DNA from: Nymphaea colorata
Taxonomy: Eukaryota; Streptophyta; Magnoliopsida; Nymphaeales; Nymphaeaceae
Assembly (NCBI RefSeq): GCF_008831285.2
Contig: NC_045150.1
Location: 13,561,868-13,625,867 of the forward strand
DNA: 64,000 bases
Reading direction: 5' to 3'
A model generated the notes under the pieces. It saw only the letters and a list, made by a program, of their open reading frames with translations, did not search any database and had not been told where the DNA came from. Position numbers and translations under genes: made by a program. Positions 23,779 to 35,540 of this stretch are shown piece by piece (the first letter of the stretch is position 1; every line of letters begins with the position of its first letter).

Positions 23779-23901
23779 GGGGCTTGGCCCGGCCTAGTTA
23801 AATTTTAATCAAAAAAATATATAAGAAAAATATTATATATATGCATTTATTTATTTAAAATTAATTAAAAATTGTCGAGCCAGGCCAAGCCGGGTGCCCA
23901 C
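23779..23901. mobile_element. possible small MITE remnant
   Basis: GGCTTGGCCCGGCC near 23781 is imperfectly inverted as CCAGGCCAAGCC near 23880, around an AT-rich core of about 90 bp. The motif resembles ends of plant non-autonomous hAT elements. No target duplication is visible. Confidence 0.3.
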
Positions 23902-24909
23902 TTCTATCCAGACATAATGTGTGCGCCCTTATTTCATTTTACTTCTTGATTTTGTTACATTACCTGGCGGTCGATTTCTATAATAAGTCTATGTTGTTAT
24001 CCCCACCTGTTTGATTGTCACATCGAGATATGGTTGCAGCCTGCACACTCTCCTTAACTCGATTTAGTGCCCTCTTGACGGGAATACCCTTGCCAATTAA
24101 TTTGAACTCTAGTAATGAATCAAACTGACCATGGGCAAATCGGGAATCCACTGAAATGATCGGGCTGGACCGAAAACTGATCAGAAAAGTAACAGCGATT
24201 GGTTACTCCGGCGGTAGCACACAGATTTCCGACCGGGAGCAAGTTCTTCACGAAGGCAGGTCAGATTCACCCGAAACTTGGTGGGGATGTTGCTAAGATC
24301 TGGGCGATTATGCTGGGGTGAACAAGAGAATAAAATTCGCCCTTGGTTGCTTCACATTTCACCTGCAACTTCCTCCCAGCCACTGCTTGGTTTCCTCCAA
24401 GCCGAGCGAACGATGTGGTTGATTAAGGGTCAGCTCTTGGGGAAAACCCATCTCCTTTCTAAATAGCAATTCTCGAATTGATGCAGAGTGACTTGCTGCT
24501 GCCGAGGACAGAATTCTCAGGTTGATTCACTGTCGAATTCACAGAAATCCGACTGGCCTTCTACCAAAGGATTCCGATGAACCTTCGGATTCTCACCGTG
24601 ACAATCAGTCTGATAGACTAGGCTGCGATCTACCACCAACTCGATAAACCTTATCCCTTCATTAATTTTACCAAGTTTGGATAGAACCGGCTCTTTTTTG
24701 GCTAGACCAATGGAAGCTTGAATCTGAATGTATTTGTATGATTAATTAGGCCTCTGATTTTCATCAAGATTTTCCTTCCTTTCTCAAGTTCCATGTCCTA
24801 TATTTTGACTGCCATAACCCTATTTAGGTAAACATTATTTGGATTACTGTTGGCGGTCGTTCTTGAAATTTATATAGTTGTAAATGTAATATGACAGGTT
24901 ACAGTGTAG
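23902..24909. other. GC-richer intergenic segment
   Basis: About 24,050-24,700 is GC-richer than its flanks but stop-dense. It probably represents an old repeat or decayed sequence. No feature can be named. Confidence 0.3.
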
Positions 24910-25095
24910 GACAATCCAACTGAACTCTTTATGCATGCTTCTCCTAGAAAGTGCCGGGACTTGGTGTGTCAGAGGCTTAATGTTGAAATAGAAAAGTTAC
25001 AAGGCCTCGAAGTGCAGAACCAGCCACCATTGCAACTCCCAGGAAGTCTTGATGGGCTTAAGATGTTTGGATTTTCTTCCTTGCAAATTATTGAG
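24910..25095 (+). CDS. candidate 62-codon internal exon, unknown protein
   Basis: 186 bp fully open, phase 0 at both ends, with a TAG acceptor at 24909 and a consensus donor GTAAGA at 25096. This is the best-formed exon in the window. The translation starts DNPTELFMHASPRKC, contains the charged, probably helical stretch LNVEIEKLQGLEV, then a Pro/Gln/Leu linker (NQPPLQLPGSLDGLK), and ends MFGFSSLQIIE. I do not recognise the family. A Met at residue 8 could also start a short protein, but the flanking splice sites argue for an internal exon. No neighbouring exon can be joined with confidence, so it is either one exon of a gene with long introns or a stranded remnant. Confidence 0.45.
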
Positions 25096-25099
25096 GTAA

Positions 25100-27840
25100 G
25101 AATGCCTTCATTCTTCTTTTGCTGTAGCCTTGAAGGATGGAAAGTGCAATATGGAAATTATCAATGACATCTGTATAGGCCATTTGGTAAATTTTAGCCT
25201 AGTGCTTTTGTCAGTATTGGCCAGAGCAGGATTTCTATAACTGTTATTCCCCCAAGGCCAGATATAATGCTCGCAATTTATTGGGTTCATTGTTACTTTG
25301 ACTTCACCAGTAAATGCCAAATCCATATATAAATGGGTAGCTAGAGGTAGATACAGGTAACCATACCTATGCTCCATGTGTTGAAATATCCAATTGTTTT
25401 CCATGGATGGTGTTCCTTTGAATACATGGGACGTATCAGTCTGTCACCTTATTTTTAAAATTCTTGAATTAAAGAATAATTCAAACTAATTTCATTGATT
25501 TTAAATATGACAAAAAGAAGAAACATGATAATTATTAGCCTTGCATCGTATTGGCAAGATGGCCGATTCAACCCACATCCGCTGATGTAGAACGATATTA
25601 ATAATTAATAACACTAACCCACGTTCCTCAACCTAAATTTATCATGTCAAGTGATAGAAATATACATTTTAAAAAATGTATTTTACATAGTTTTAAATTT
25701 TAATCATTTCAATGTATAACAAAGAAAATCAACGATATAATAACTTAGTGGATCATCAAAAAAAGGAAAATTAAAAATATGGAATTAAAATGATTCGTAA
25801 TTTTATTTATAAAACAATGAATTGATTCAAAGTGTGTTAAGTATGCCAACACCATCACATTCTATAAAAAGACAGGAGAATTTGGAAAACACCATTTAAT
25901 TTCTCCTAAATAACTTTGCCATTGCCTATTTATTAAAAGATATTCTCTGGATCAAATGTTTGTCGGTAATTATGTGTCAAACATGTTCATTTATTGCATT
26001 TGACAAAAAACTAAAGCAAAGCATTTTCAAAGAAAAAACGTTTTTGGTGCTTTAAATAAATTCCAAAAAAATTTCATTTCCAAGCCTACCTTTTCTATAA
26101 TTTTAAAAGTGGACCACATCATATTTTTTTAAATAACATGCTTTTCGTAAAAACTATCAAATACGGATTTCAATCCATCATCTACTAATATGGGGAGCCA
26201 AGCTGATTTCTTGGTTTTAATACGATCCTCTTGTCACAAAATTACTTTTATGACTTCAGCTAACATTTCACTTTTTGAAATAGGAATTTTACTTCATGCC
26301 TTCATTTTGCCGTTTAAATTAAAAAGCACAGACCTTAGATAAATTGCAATAAGATTGTATTAGTTTGAAATCATAAGCAAAAAGAAGACCCCAACAAAGA
26401 ATCCACAAATAAGTTTGTGTTATTACTATAAAAAGGTGTGGAAGCCAATTACCGTGAATCATGAATTGCGTCACATTTTCATAGTCAAAACTTTGTTCAA
26501 AATAGAAGGAATTTAGTTCAAATTAGATCCACAAGAGAAACCTTAGGCCGTGTTTGATTATTTTGGATCTCGGAGTCTTTAGGTGCTTCAAATGCGGTAT
26601 GTAGAAGAAGCTGGTACGGAGAACTGGAGGAAGGGCCTATCAAATCATCCCTCCCTTGCAGCTTGGATGACCGGCATTCCTGTAGCTATCGCCTAGCCGC
26701 TTCCCGAGCAGATAGCACGCACCACCTTGCCAAAAGAAAAAGATAGAACATGAGACTTCTGGAACTCAAGCGCCTTCGTTTGGAGGTAACCACAGACTCA
26801 AGGATCACGTGTGCCTGCCCGAATTCCTAAAGAATTGCTATTTTGTTTTGTCTTTTCAAAAGTACTAATGACATACAATTTTTGGTATCAGCCCTAGATC
26901 TGGTCGAAGAAGCACTAGTTTACCCAGACTTTTCCAATGCTACAAGGCTACAAGTGGACCAAGCGAAAATGACCGAACAGTTTTCAGGTCTCTTTCACTA
27001 ATGGAAAAAGATGGTGAGTGGATTCCACGTGCTCAACTGGAGACCTGCGTCAAAGAAAGAACCTTTTGGCAGAGAAAGATGTATCGACAGAAACTTCGAT
27101 GAAGAGCTTGAAACAACAGACATTGAATTGGACCCTCTCCATAGCTCCCATTCTCCGAAGATCAAAATTGGGGTTCCCAATGCTTGGCTTCCGAAACAAA
27201 GGGTTTGAAGACATAGATTCAAGTCAAGTCTTCATGGAAGGCCTAGGTGCGTTAGAGGGGATTTCTGTTTCGCAAAGTGGTCAAAGACAGAGGGCAGCAT
27301 TTTCTTCTCTTCGCAAGAACTTCTGGATCAGAGTCAAGCATGAGAGGTGTCAAACTTTCCTGCATGAGCTACTGCTCGAGTCGAGCTCTAGTTAAGTCAG
27401 GCGTCCAGCATGAGCGTCCCAAAGCCGTTGGATTGGATAGTCTCATTGGTCTGTTGGGTCGGAAGGTCTTGCTTCTTATTTGTTAATTAATTTCTGGTCC
27501 ACACGACTTCAGGCAGATAAAGCAGCTACTAAAGCTATGCTTGTCAATGGAGTAGGTGATTTTGGATAGTTTAGAACTACTGCGGACTTGTTTCATAGCT
27601 CTCAGCCTGACAAATGATGATTGAGACGAGATTTGGCCACGGTTGGATATACTCGGAAGATCCACGAATAAAACAAACCGTGGATCTCTAATCCACAAAT
27701 TTCAAATCTGTGTGGAGTGAAATCCATGGATTAGAAATTGAGCCACCACCATCTGATCACTTGCGCTGATCTCACAGTATCGACCTATCTCCTACCATGG
27801 CCCTTTCTCCCCACCTAAAACCAACTAGAAGATATGATTC
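25100..27840. other. intergenic, no gene supported
   Basis: 25,490-26,540 is very AT-rich and empty. At 27,011-27,395 two long plus-strand frames overlap in different registers (65 and 125 codons), and a minus-strand frame also spans the site, so none can be preferred. A sequence like common MITE starts (GGCCGTGTTTGATTATTTTG) occurs at about 26,547 but I found no partner end. Confidence 0.4.
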
Positions 27841-27923
27841 TCAAAATCTTTGAAAAAGCAGTAAAAAAACGAGTAAAAAAAAATCATGCAAGGAGATCAG
27901 TAAAAAAAAATCATGCAAGAAAA

Positions 27924-27988
27924 TTTTTTTACTGATCTCCTCTTCATCCCCTTCGTCTGTGATGATGAAGAGGAGATCAGTAAAAAAA
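27924..27988. repeat. perfect 25-bp hairpin
   Basis: The left arm 27924-27948 (T-run, then ACTGATCTCCTCTTCATC) is exactly complementary to the right arm 27964-27988 (GATGAAGAGGAGATCAGT, then an A-run), with a 15-base loop. The word GGAGATCAGTAAAAAAAA also occurs as a direct repeat just upstream (about 27,893). Confidence 0.9.
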
Positions 27989-28148
27989 AAAAACAGCCAC
28001 CACCACTGGAAAGAGAGAGCTCAGCCATAGAAGACACCCTTTGCTTACGATGACGAGGAGATCGGGAAAAAAAAAGACACTGCCATGGTCAGGGCCGAGA
28101 GAGAGAGAGAGGGCAAGGATGCAAGCTTTGCATTACCAAACATGGTTA

Positions 28149-29143
28149 TAGAGGGTGAACAACAAGCTGAGCACGGCTCATTAAACCTCGACTCAAAATC
28201 GAGTTTGAGCCAACTATATTAATAAACGAGCCAAAGTCGAGCTCATTTTTCAACTCTTTTTTAGTCGAGCCAAGTTCGAATTCATTGAACACGAATGTTT
28301 TAAGCTCGACTCGCCTCAAGCAAAAGTAGTAGTTATTTTGTTTTTTCCATTTCATGTTTCATGCCATCCTGTGGTTCTCTCTCTTCTCTTGCTTCTTCAA
28401 GGCTTCATCCAAATGAAAAACGTCTCATCCAAATGCCCAATACCACCATTTCCCTTCTCATTTGCTGCTGCAAAGCCTGTCAAGGTATGCCCCTCTCTCT
28501 CTCTCTCCCTCTCTCTAACTCTAAGTTGAGGGTCGCTCATTGGAGCGAGGGTTTCGTCAAAACCCTTGCTCCTACAAACTGGAGCTTTGGAATCTAAAAC
28601 ACTCGTTCTCTGGAGCAAGGGTTTCTTTCTTCAAAACCTTGCTCCAACAAGCGAGGGTTTCAAACACCCTTGTTCGCAGTGAGTGAGGGATGAAACCCTC
28701 GCTCAGCAAAGCAAAGGGTATCAAATCAATCTGAAAACCTCACACAGCAAGGGGTTTCAAATTAATCAGAAACCCTCGCTCAGCAAAGGGTGGCGCTGGA
28801 GCCAGGGCTTCCAGGTTCATGAAAGTTCCAGCAAGCGATCTGAAACCTTCATTCAGCGCTGAGCATGAGCGAGAGTTCCTTGAAATGATTTCTCTTTTTC
28901 TGCATATACTCTGCTTCACCACTTCCATAGCTGCAGCATTATTGCTGCCATATTTTGCCATAGCATATAAACGACATGCTTATATACTAGTTAAATGAGC
29001 TCGAGCTCTGACACGCTTGATTGAGCCGAGCTCGAGTTGACATTATATAATTTGATTCGAGCTCGAGTTGTGCAATATAGAAGGCGAGCGGAGTTTGAGC
29101 TGACCAAGCTTGGGCTCGACTCAGCTCATGTTCACCCATACTA
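28149..29143. mobile_element. non-autonomous DNA element with inverted ends, about 1 kb
   Basis: The left end TAGAGGGTGAACA faces an inverted right end TGTTCACCCATACTA. Both subterminal regions are packed with GAGCTCGA/GTCGAGC words (28,160-28,310 and 28,995-29,130), a style seen in plant non-autonomous DNA elements. Flanks AAACATGGTT (28138-28147) and AAACCGTGGTT (29145-29155) look like an eroded target duplication. The core (about 28,540-28,860) has many copies of GCGAGGGTTTC in both orientations. No transposase frame is present. Superfamily hAT or MULE is undecided. Confidence 0.5.
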
Positions 29144-29579
29144 GAAACCGTGGTTTTCAAATCCTTGGATCTAAGATCCAAGTATTGAAAATCAACTCCG
29201 GATCCTTAGATCTGAAGCTATCAAATGGAACCCAGATTCAAATATGAGCTCAAAATTGCTTTGCTAAATAAATGGCTGGGAGGAGCAGTCTCTCAATTTG
29301 TTCAACAAAATTAAAAGAATGTACAGAAAAAATAACCAACATGGACAGCTTTAAGGAGTCGACCATTCAACAGAAGAATGCAAATCAATGCAGCGATGCG
29401 AGACTTTCACTACCTCAAAGGCAGGATTGCAATGCACCAGAACAAAAATCTTCCTTGAAAGAATATGATCCTCAGATCCGTGAGGCACTTAATCAACCTC
29501 TTACATGCAGTGAAACCATGCGTTCCTCCAGCCTATGGGAGCCACTGAAATGCCAACCACCCCATTAAATCCTGGGAGG

Positions 29580-30775
29580 CTACAAAGAATTCCAACTTAG
29601 ATCTCCTTGGCACCCTAACATAGTCTGACTGGGACATAACAAACTCCAGAATCAAAATTTCACCCAGTACCCTACCTTATGAGAGTCTCTAATCCATCTG
29701 CAGGCAGAGTGTATGATCAGACTCCAAGCCAAAATCTCCTACTTACTCACTAACCCCCAACACACATTTATCATCAATTGTTTAACAATCTTCCCACAAA
29801 GGTTTGCATTGAACATATTTCTGCACCACATCCCCATCATGGACTCTTTTATTCCTTCATAGTCAGAGCTTCCAGATAACCTTTGGAAAGCATAAACACC
29901 ATCCCCTTCTAGCTAAATTTAATGCCCCAACACCAGGACTCCTAAGGACTATCATAGACTGTTCGAATTTCACCATTACATTAAACTTGCAACCGATGAC
30001 TTTCCTGATGGATCATGCCAAAGACAAATGAATGAACACATGGATATCACTTCCTCTTCCTTCTCACAAAGAGGACACCGATTGGCAAGGGGGACTCCAA
30101 AATTTTCTATGCAATCTTGGGTGAGAGTCCCGCCTTTCAGAGCAATATGTGATGTCCACTTTGTGCACTCCATTGAGTCGTTTCTATATACTGTGGTTCC
30201 CTTCACAAGCCTCACAATCTTCACTTTAATGCGCTCATATATGTACACTCAATTCAGAGTTTCAGACTACTCACAACTGAATCAGACCATAACATATTTG
30301 TTACCAAACCAACACTCCTCATGGCTAAAGGAATCCAAAGACCCAAAAACCTTCCACATCCCAAGAATTCTATGAGTGAATCACCCCCACCAGCTTCTGC
30401 TTATAGTTCACAGATGTTGGAGGTTCCAAACATTGAAAAAAGTAGCACAGCAGACCCCAACCGCACTGTTCTGATCAGATGTTAATCACTTTCTAAGAGA
30501 CAAGATGAGAAATTTCCTCCCATCCCCACATGAGACCTGCAACCAAAGGCTATGGTTGCACAAATACTTCTGTCAACACAAGTAGCACCATTAACTTGGC
30601 CTTGAGTGTCAACTAGATCATCCAAGCATTATTAAGGCTACTCAAATCTTTCAAACCAGTCCCATCCTCCTCTAAAGGTAAGCACAGGGAGAACCACCTC
30701 ACTGCATGATCATGCCTCCCATCTGTTGAATCACCCCAAATGAACCTACTACAGGTTCTCTGGGTGTTGTCTAAT
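29580..30775 (-). pseudogene. non-LTR retrotransposon (LINE) 3' remnant
   Basis: On the minus strand from about 30,760 down, fragments read FIWGDSTDGRHDHAVRW, then CLPLEEDGTGLKDLSSLN. This is the conserved C-terminal part of plant LINE reverse transcriptases (W-G..., v-W...lP...GGLG-l---N). After frameshifts and stops, the frame at 30248-29976 contains the zf-RVT zinc-knuckle-like block ALKGGTLTQDCIENFG and NRCPLCEKEEEV. The typical downstream HLL-C partner is degraded. No endonuclease or RT catalytic region, poly-A tail or target duplication is seen. It is long dead. Confidence 0.78.
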
Positions 30776-30779
30776 TAGG

Positions 30780-32380
30780 CCTTTAGTTATGCCAATTGTC
30801 CTAGTTTATAGCCTTTCTATAGCATGAACCAAACTGTGCTAAGAGTTGGTTAAAAATGACTATTTTACCCTTCTTAAATGGGATATTTAACTGATACTTC
30901 CAAAAAGAATTTCAAATATAAGGGCCATGAACTACACCAAAGCAAATCATACATCATAGGTATCTAACTCCAGTATCCATATCACTCAAGTCATCATCAC
31001 ATAGGAAATGAACATTTTGCTCCCGATCAAGTCATTTTATCCATTTTCTCGGCCTTTGCAAATAACTATGGAAGTCCTGAGAATTGTATTACTAAGCAAT
31101 TGGGGTTATTTCCATTTGTATAAGTCAATGGAAACACCCAAACAAGTTTATTAGCTTACATTTGGTCAGAAATGATCTAGAAATAGGTAATTTCCCTCAT
31201 TTTTCAATCATTTCTTGTCATCAAAACACATGCAGACTTGACTAGACCCACGATAAGATCTCCTCAGCATAAGCATATTATCTCCAGCTCCATTTCCATT
31301 TTTGAAGTCTCAATTCTTGTGTTAGGACAATCATTTTAAGAAATGACACATTGTTTTCCCATTTCCTCATGTATGATCATCATTTTCCACTGATTCGAGT
31401 GAGTTAGACCAAATTTAGTTACAATCAGATTTTTAAGTGCATGAACTGACTATTCTTGCTTTCAATTCAGTAATTCTGTTTCAGATTGAGCACACATTGT
31501 AGATTTTCCATCACCCATGGAGTGTTCATATCTAGACATTGTCATAGTAACTTTTGAACTGATTTTTGAGAGATATGGAATAGCAATTTTTAATTTGAGC
31601 ACACAGATTGATTAAAATGTCACTTAATGAGAGTACCAGTGTGCTTACTGCTCCTACACAAGCTCAAAATCTCCGTTTCCCATTATACCCTTACCATTTC
31701 CATTTACATGTTCAAATACAATTCAGTCAATTTTAGAAAATGTGATTTTCCAAAGGCAAATTGAGTAACCTTTTAATGAAATTTGGCACGCCCAAAAATT
31801 GAACCTCAAAAGCACCCCAAAAAGTCTTTTTAACTCTCAAAAATTTTCACCATGACCAAATGACCATTTTACCTCATACATGGAGGTTTTGAACTGCGCT
31901 TTTAAAAAATGATTTCAAATGTAGGAGCCAAACATAGAAAACCAGGGTCAAACTTACGGTATTTAGACATCTAATACCTAGTCTAGGATCACCTAAGTTG
32001 TCGCAACCATGTCAAATGACCATTTTGTCCCTAATGTAAGAAAATCTTAGAAATCTTAGTAATGATTTAAAACAAACATAAATCGGGTAATTCTTAGCTC
32101 TACAAGTCTCTAAGAGTAGTTAAAGTCATCTCACCAACCATTTTTACCAGTTTAAGTCAGCTTTCCCTATAAGTCAGCTCACCAGAACCGAGAACTACAA
32201 TTTTTAGCTCGACTATATATCATTAAGTCTAACCAAATTCAGGATAGGTTTGCTTTAGTGGAAAAAAATTATTATTTTACTTACTTTGAGTTACCAAGCT
32301 CACATTTTAGTTTCAAAGTTATTCACAGATTTCCACTACCCACTCTCTCACCTATTGAGGATTCTTCGAATTAAGTTATA
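30780..32380. other. gene-free repeat-derived DNA
   Basis: Stop-dense AT-rich DNA in all frames with no long open frame. The words TCAAATGACCATTTT and TGACCATTTTACC recur loosely. It may be old LTR-element sequence but no ends are identifiable. Confidence 0.35.
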
Positions 32381-32381
32381 G

Positions 32382-32862
32382 TGCAACCGAGTTGAGTTAG
32401 CTCAAACCAAACTAGAATCATATTTATGATTTATAAATTTATCCTCCCTTAGTTTGGTTTGAGTTTATTCATCTTGGTTTGAGTTCAATTTTGTTCCAAA
32501 GGTCCGAACTTCACTCTCTTTTTTGTTTTTAAGGCGTTTGAGCTCAACTTAGTGGAGTGAGCTGAAATCGAGCTAGGATCATGTTTATCATGTATAAATC
32601 TATCTTCTTTTAGTTTCGTATGAGTTCATATTAGTTTGGAAGGTCCTAAAGCTCATTTTCTTTCTCTCTCTCTCTCTCTCTTTTTTTTTTGGATTTAAGC
32701 TGAATTTGACCTCAACCTAACAGAGTGAGCTATAATTGAGCCAAAATCGTATTTATCATGTATGAATCTATCTTTTCTTAGTTTTTGGGTTTGAGTTTAT
32801 TCATACCCAATTTGAGTTCAATTCCGTATTGAAGGTCTGGAACTCATTCATAATACTTGCTA
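32382..32862. repeat. three degenerate tandem units, about 150-170 bp
   Basis: The word series GAGTGAGCT / GAGTTAGCT, then ATCATGTTTATCATGTAT[AG]AAT, TATCTT and TTAGTTT, then GAGTT[CT]A recurs three times (starts about 32,395, 32,545 and 32,720). Unit 2 carries a CT microsatellite (about 32,659-32,680) followed by a T-run. Confidence 0.65.
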
Positions 32863-32869
32863 CACTCTG

Positions 32870-34240
32870 TAAACATCTATCAAGCTTAATTCAGTTAACT
32901 CAGAGCAAAACTTTCTGATCTTTCAACATATCCTTACCAGTAAATGGCTGTTCTAAGGCTCGCAACTCAACTAGTAAAGATGACGATCATAACCTAATTT
33001 TTGAAAACCTTCGATGTTTCTCTTAATATATATGACATTCACAGCCTGTAAATTTTAGAAAATTTGATTTTTAGAAGAATGTTGGAGGGTTCTTTAGTAA
33101 TATTTTAACTAAAGTCAATCTAGAAATAGGCATATAGGCTGGTCTAATCAGATTTGCCAAACTCACCCGGAGCTTCAGAATACACATAGGGACACAACAG
33201 TCATTTTCTTTTAAGCCATATTATTCTACACAAACATAGGACATATGTCTCATGTACATTAGTTTATGGCTTTCTTTGATTCCTAGAGCTTTCAGCAAAG
33301 TCAAATACATGATTTATGCTTATTTGAGTTCAAAATCTACACAAGGAGTAAACCAATCAATTTTTTTCTAATCCATATTTTCTACATGAACCTAAGATTA
33401 TATGTCATATATACTTAACGTCATCAAGTTTGTCATTATCAAATCATCAAAGCTCCGACTTGAAATCATTTCAAACACATAATAGATGGTCCAAATCTTC
33501 ACCCAAGGGTAAAAAGTCTTTTCATTTCAAATCTCTTACCCACGGCCAAGAGCAAAACAACAATTTCATCTGCAATACTGTCATTTTGTATTTAGTCTAT
33601 ATGCTAGATATACTTGACGATATGGTATTTGAAGCATCAATTACAATGTTTACATCAACGTTTTTAGATCTACGAACTATTGTCTAGAATTCTAATCCAA
33701 ATCTCTTAAGATCCATTTTGTAGAAACTTTCTATGGATTTAGATCTTGATCTGAATCTTAAATCCATGCCCATACCTATCTTCTAGAATCTTCTATAGAT
33801 ATCATGATTTGAATCTCAGAACCATATCCCAAACCAAGATCCAAATGCGTAAATGTACATATATGCAAAAAATATCACAGTTGATTTTGAACACTATGCG
33901 AGATGTCAATCCAAATAGTTGCTATAGATTCATGCAAACCTCTAAGTAGAGTAGTTTGGTTCAGAACCATTTAATAGTGTTGTGTGCATTAGGACTTAGA
34001 ATTGAGAGTGATTTATTCATGTTCACTTACATTTAGAATCCCATACAACCCCTTTCAATTTAAGCATTGATTGAAAACAAATGTTTGTTTCCCCCATGGT
34101 TTTAACTCTCCATCTTTGGCAACGTCGTATTAGAGTTCACTGATTGTGCATGTGCGTGCTCATGAATTTCGAAATTTACCTTCACCTATATGGCCGCTTG
34201 GCCTAGATGGGTCCGCTCAAGAGGTCGACCTCCTGGCTCC
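32870..34240. other. gene-free AT-rich DNA
   Basis: No coding signal. An 85-codon plus-strand frame at 33430-33687 has no motif. Confidence 0.4.
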
Positions 34241-35180
34241 TCCATAGTGGACTAGACATCACCCCCAAATTCTGCATGGAACTATTAATGCCCTCCACCT
34301 TGGAGCCCTTTGCCAACTAGGGAGGGAAGTTGGGGTGCATAAAGGCAACCTGGCAAATAAATAGCTAGGGCCAGACCTGCCCAATTCCATGTAGGACCAG
34401 CCAGTGCCCAAGGATGCCAATAGCAGACCCCAGAGATTGCCACATGGCATGGGTATGCCAGCTGATCCAAATTCATCCTTTTTTTTTTTACCCCATTTGA
34501 TCACATAGAGGGCTGATTTGCTGCCCTAGGCTATCAGCCCAGCTTCTAGGATGACTCAGACTGAGCTGGCCACCGTGGACCAGCCACTATAGCAACATGC
34601 CACCCGAGGTTTGACCCAAACTGCTAGCTCAAGGCACTGCTCCAGCCAGTCCATGCGGTGCTAGCTCCTTAAGCTGGCCTTTCTTTGTGCAGGCTCTAGC
34701 CTAGCGCCCATTTAGCCCCCACAACTTCCACCTTGGCACCACATCAGCATCACATTGTCCCATGTCAAAATGGCACCCTCTACTTTCTCTCTCTTATTTA
34801 ATAAGTTCATTTATTCCTGCATTAATGTTGTCTCGTTTCTTGTTCTGAACTACTTGTGTGGGGGAAGTGGCCCACTTGAAACCAGTGACCATTGCCTGAA
34901 TTCCACTGCCCATCCAAACACTGCCATAGCTATCAGTCCACGGTAGCATCTCTACCACCCACAGGTGGAGCTCTCCCAATGAGAGGAGCCACTCTTCCAG
35001 CAACCCACACATCACTCCAATGAGCTTTCTGGTGAATCGTGGGATGCTAGCTACCCCATCACCACCCACAAAAACCTCAGCACCGGCAAGCTCTTCCTGA
35101 GCAGGCTCCACCTCTGCCGCAGCTCCGAGAATGCCACTGCCACTGCTCTTTTTCTGGTTGGATGAGTTAGTCACCAAATG
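34240..35180. other. GC-richer block with a 127-codon minus-strand frame
   Basis: GC content jumps relative to both flanks. The minus-strand frame at 35177-34794 starts MVTNSSNQKKSSGSG, with an Ala/Glu/Gly-rich stretch and then a hydrophobic middle. No recognised family, and upstream and downstream frames do not continue it. It could be a retroelement gag-type fragment or simply a GC-rich chance frame. Confidence 0.25.
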
Positions 35181-35507
35181 AGAGAGAATTTTTATTTAAA
35201 TGTTGCAATGCATGCATTTTCCCTTCTCAAAAGCTTATTAGGGACAGATTCATTATTATAGATGAGATCCACCCTTACATAATGAATAATTGGTTGAGAT
35301 GATCCACTGATCTTCTTCCATTTCAATCTATATTTCTCATGATTTTCTGTACTTTCTTTTGAGAGAGGTGGTCAAGGAGGTTAGAAGCCATGCCTTCAAC
35401 CCCTTTGATGTAAAAATCCCAGCCATAAACTATCACTGTTCATGTGTTATGTGGCCCTTTACTCAATCTTTTTAATTCAAAAAGCAACATTTACGTATAT
35501 ATACGAA

Positions 35508-35540
<33 letters not shown>

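Noticed and set aside
27018-27395. 125-codon plus-strand frame and overlapping 65-codon frame
   Set aside because: Two registers and the opposite strand are open together. No start, splice or domain evidence allows a choice.
29272-29568. 98-codon plus-strand frame
   Set aside because: It lies at the border of minus-strand LINE-derived DNA, with no motif and no splice context.
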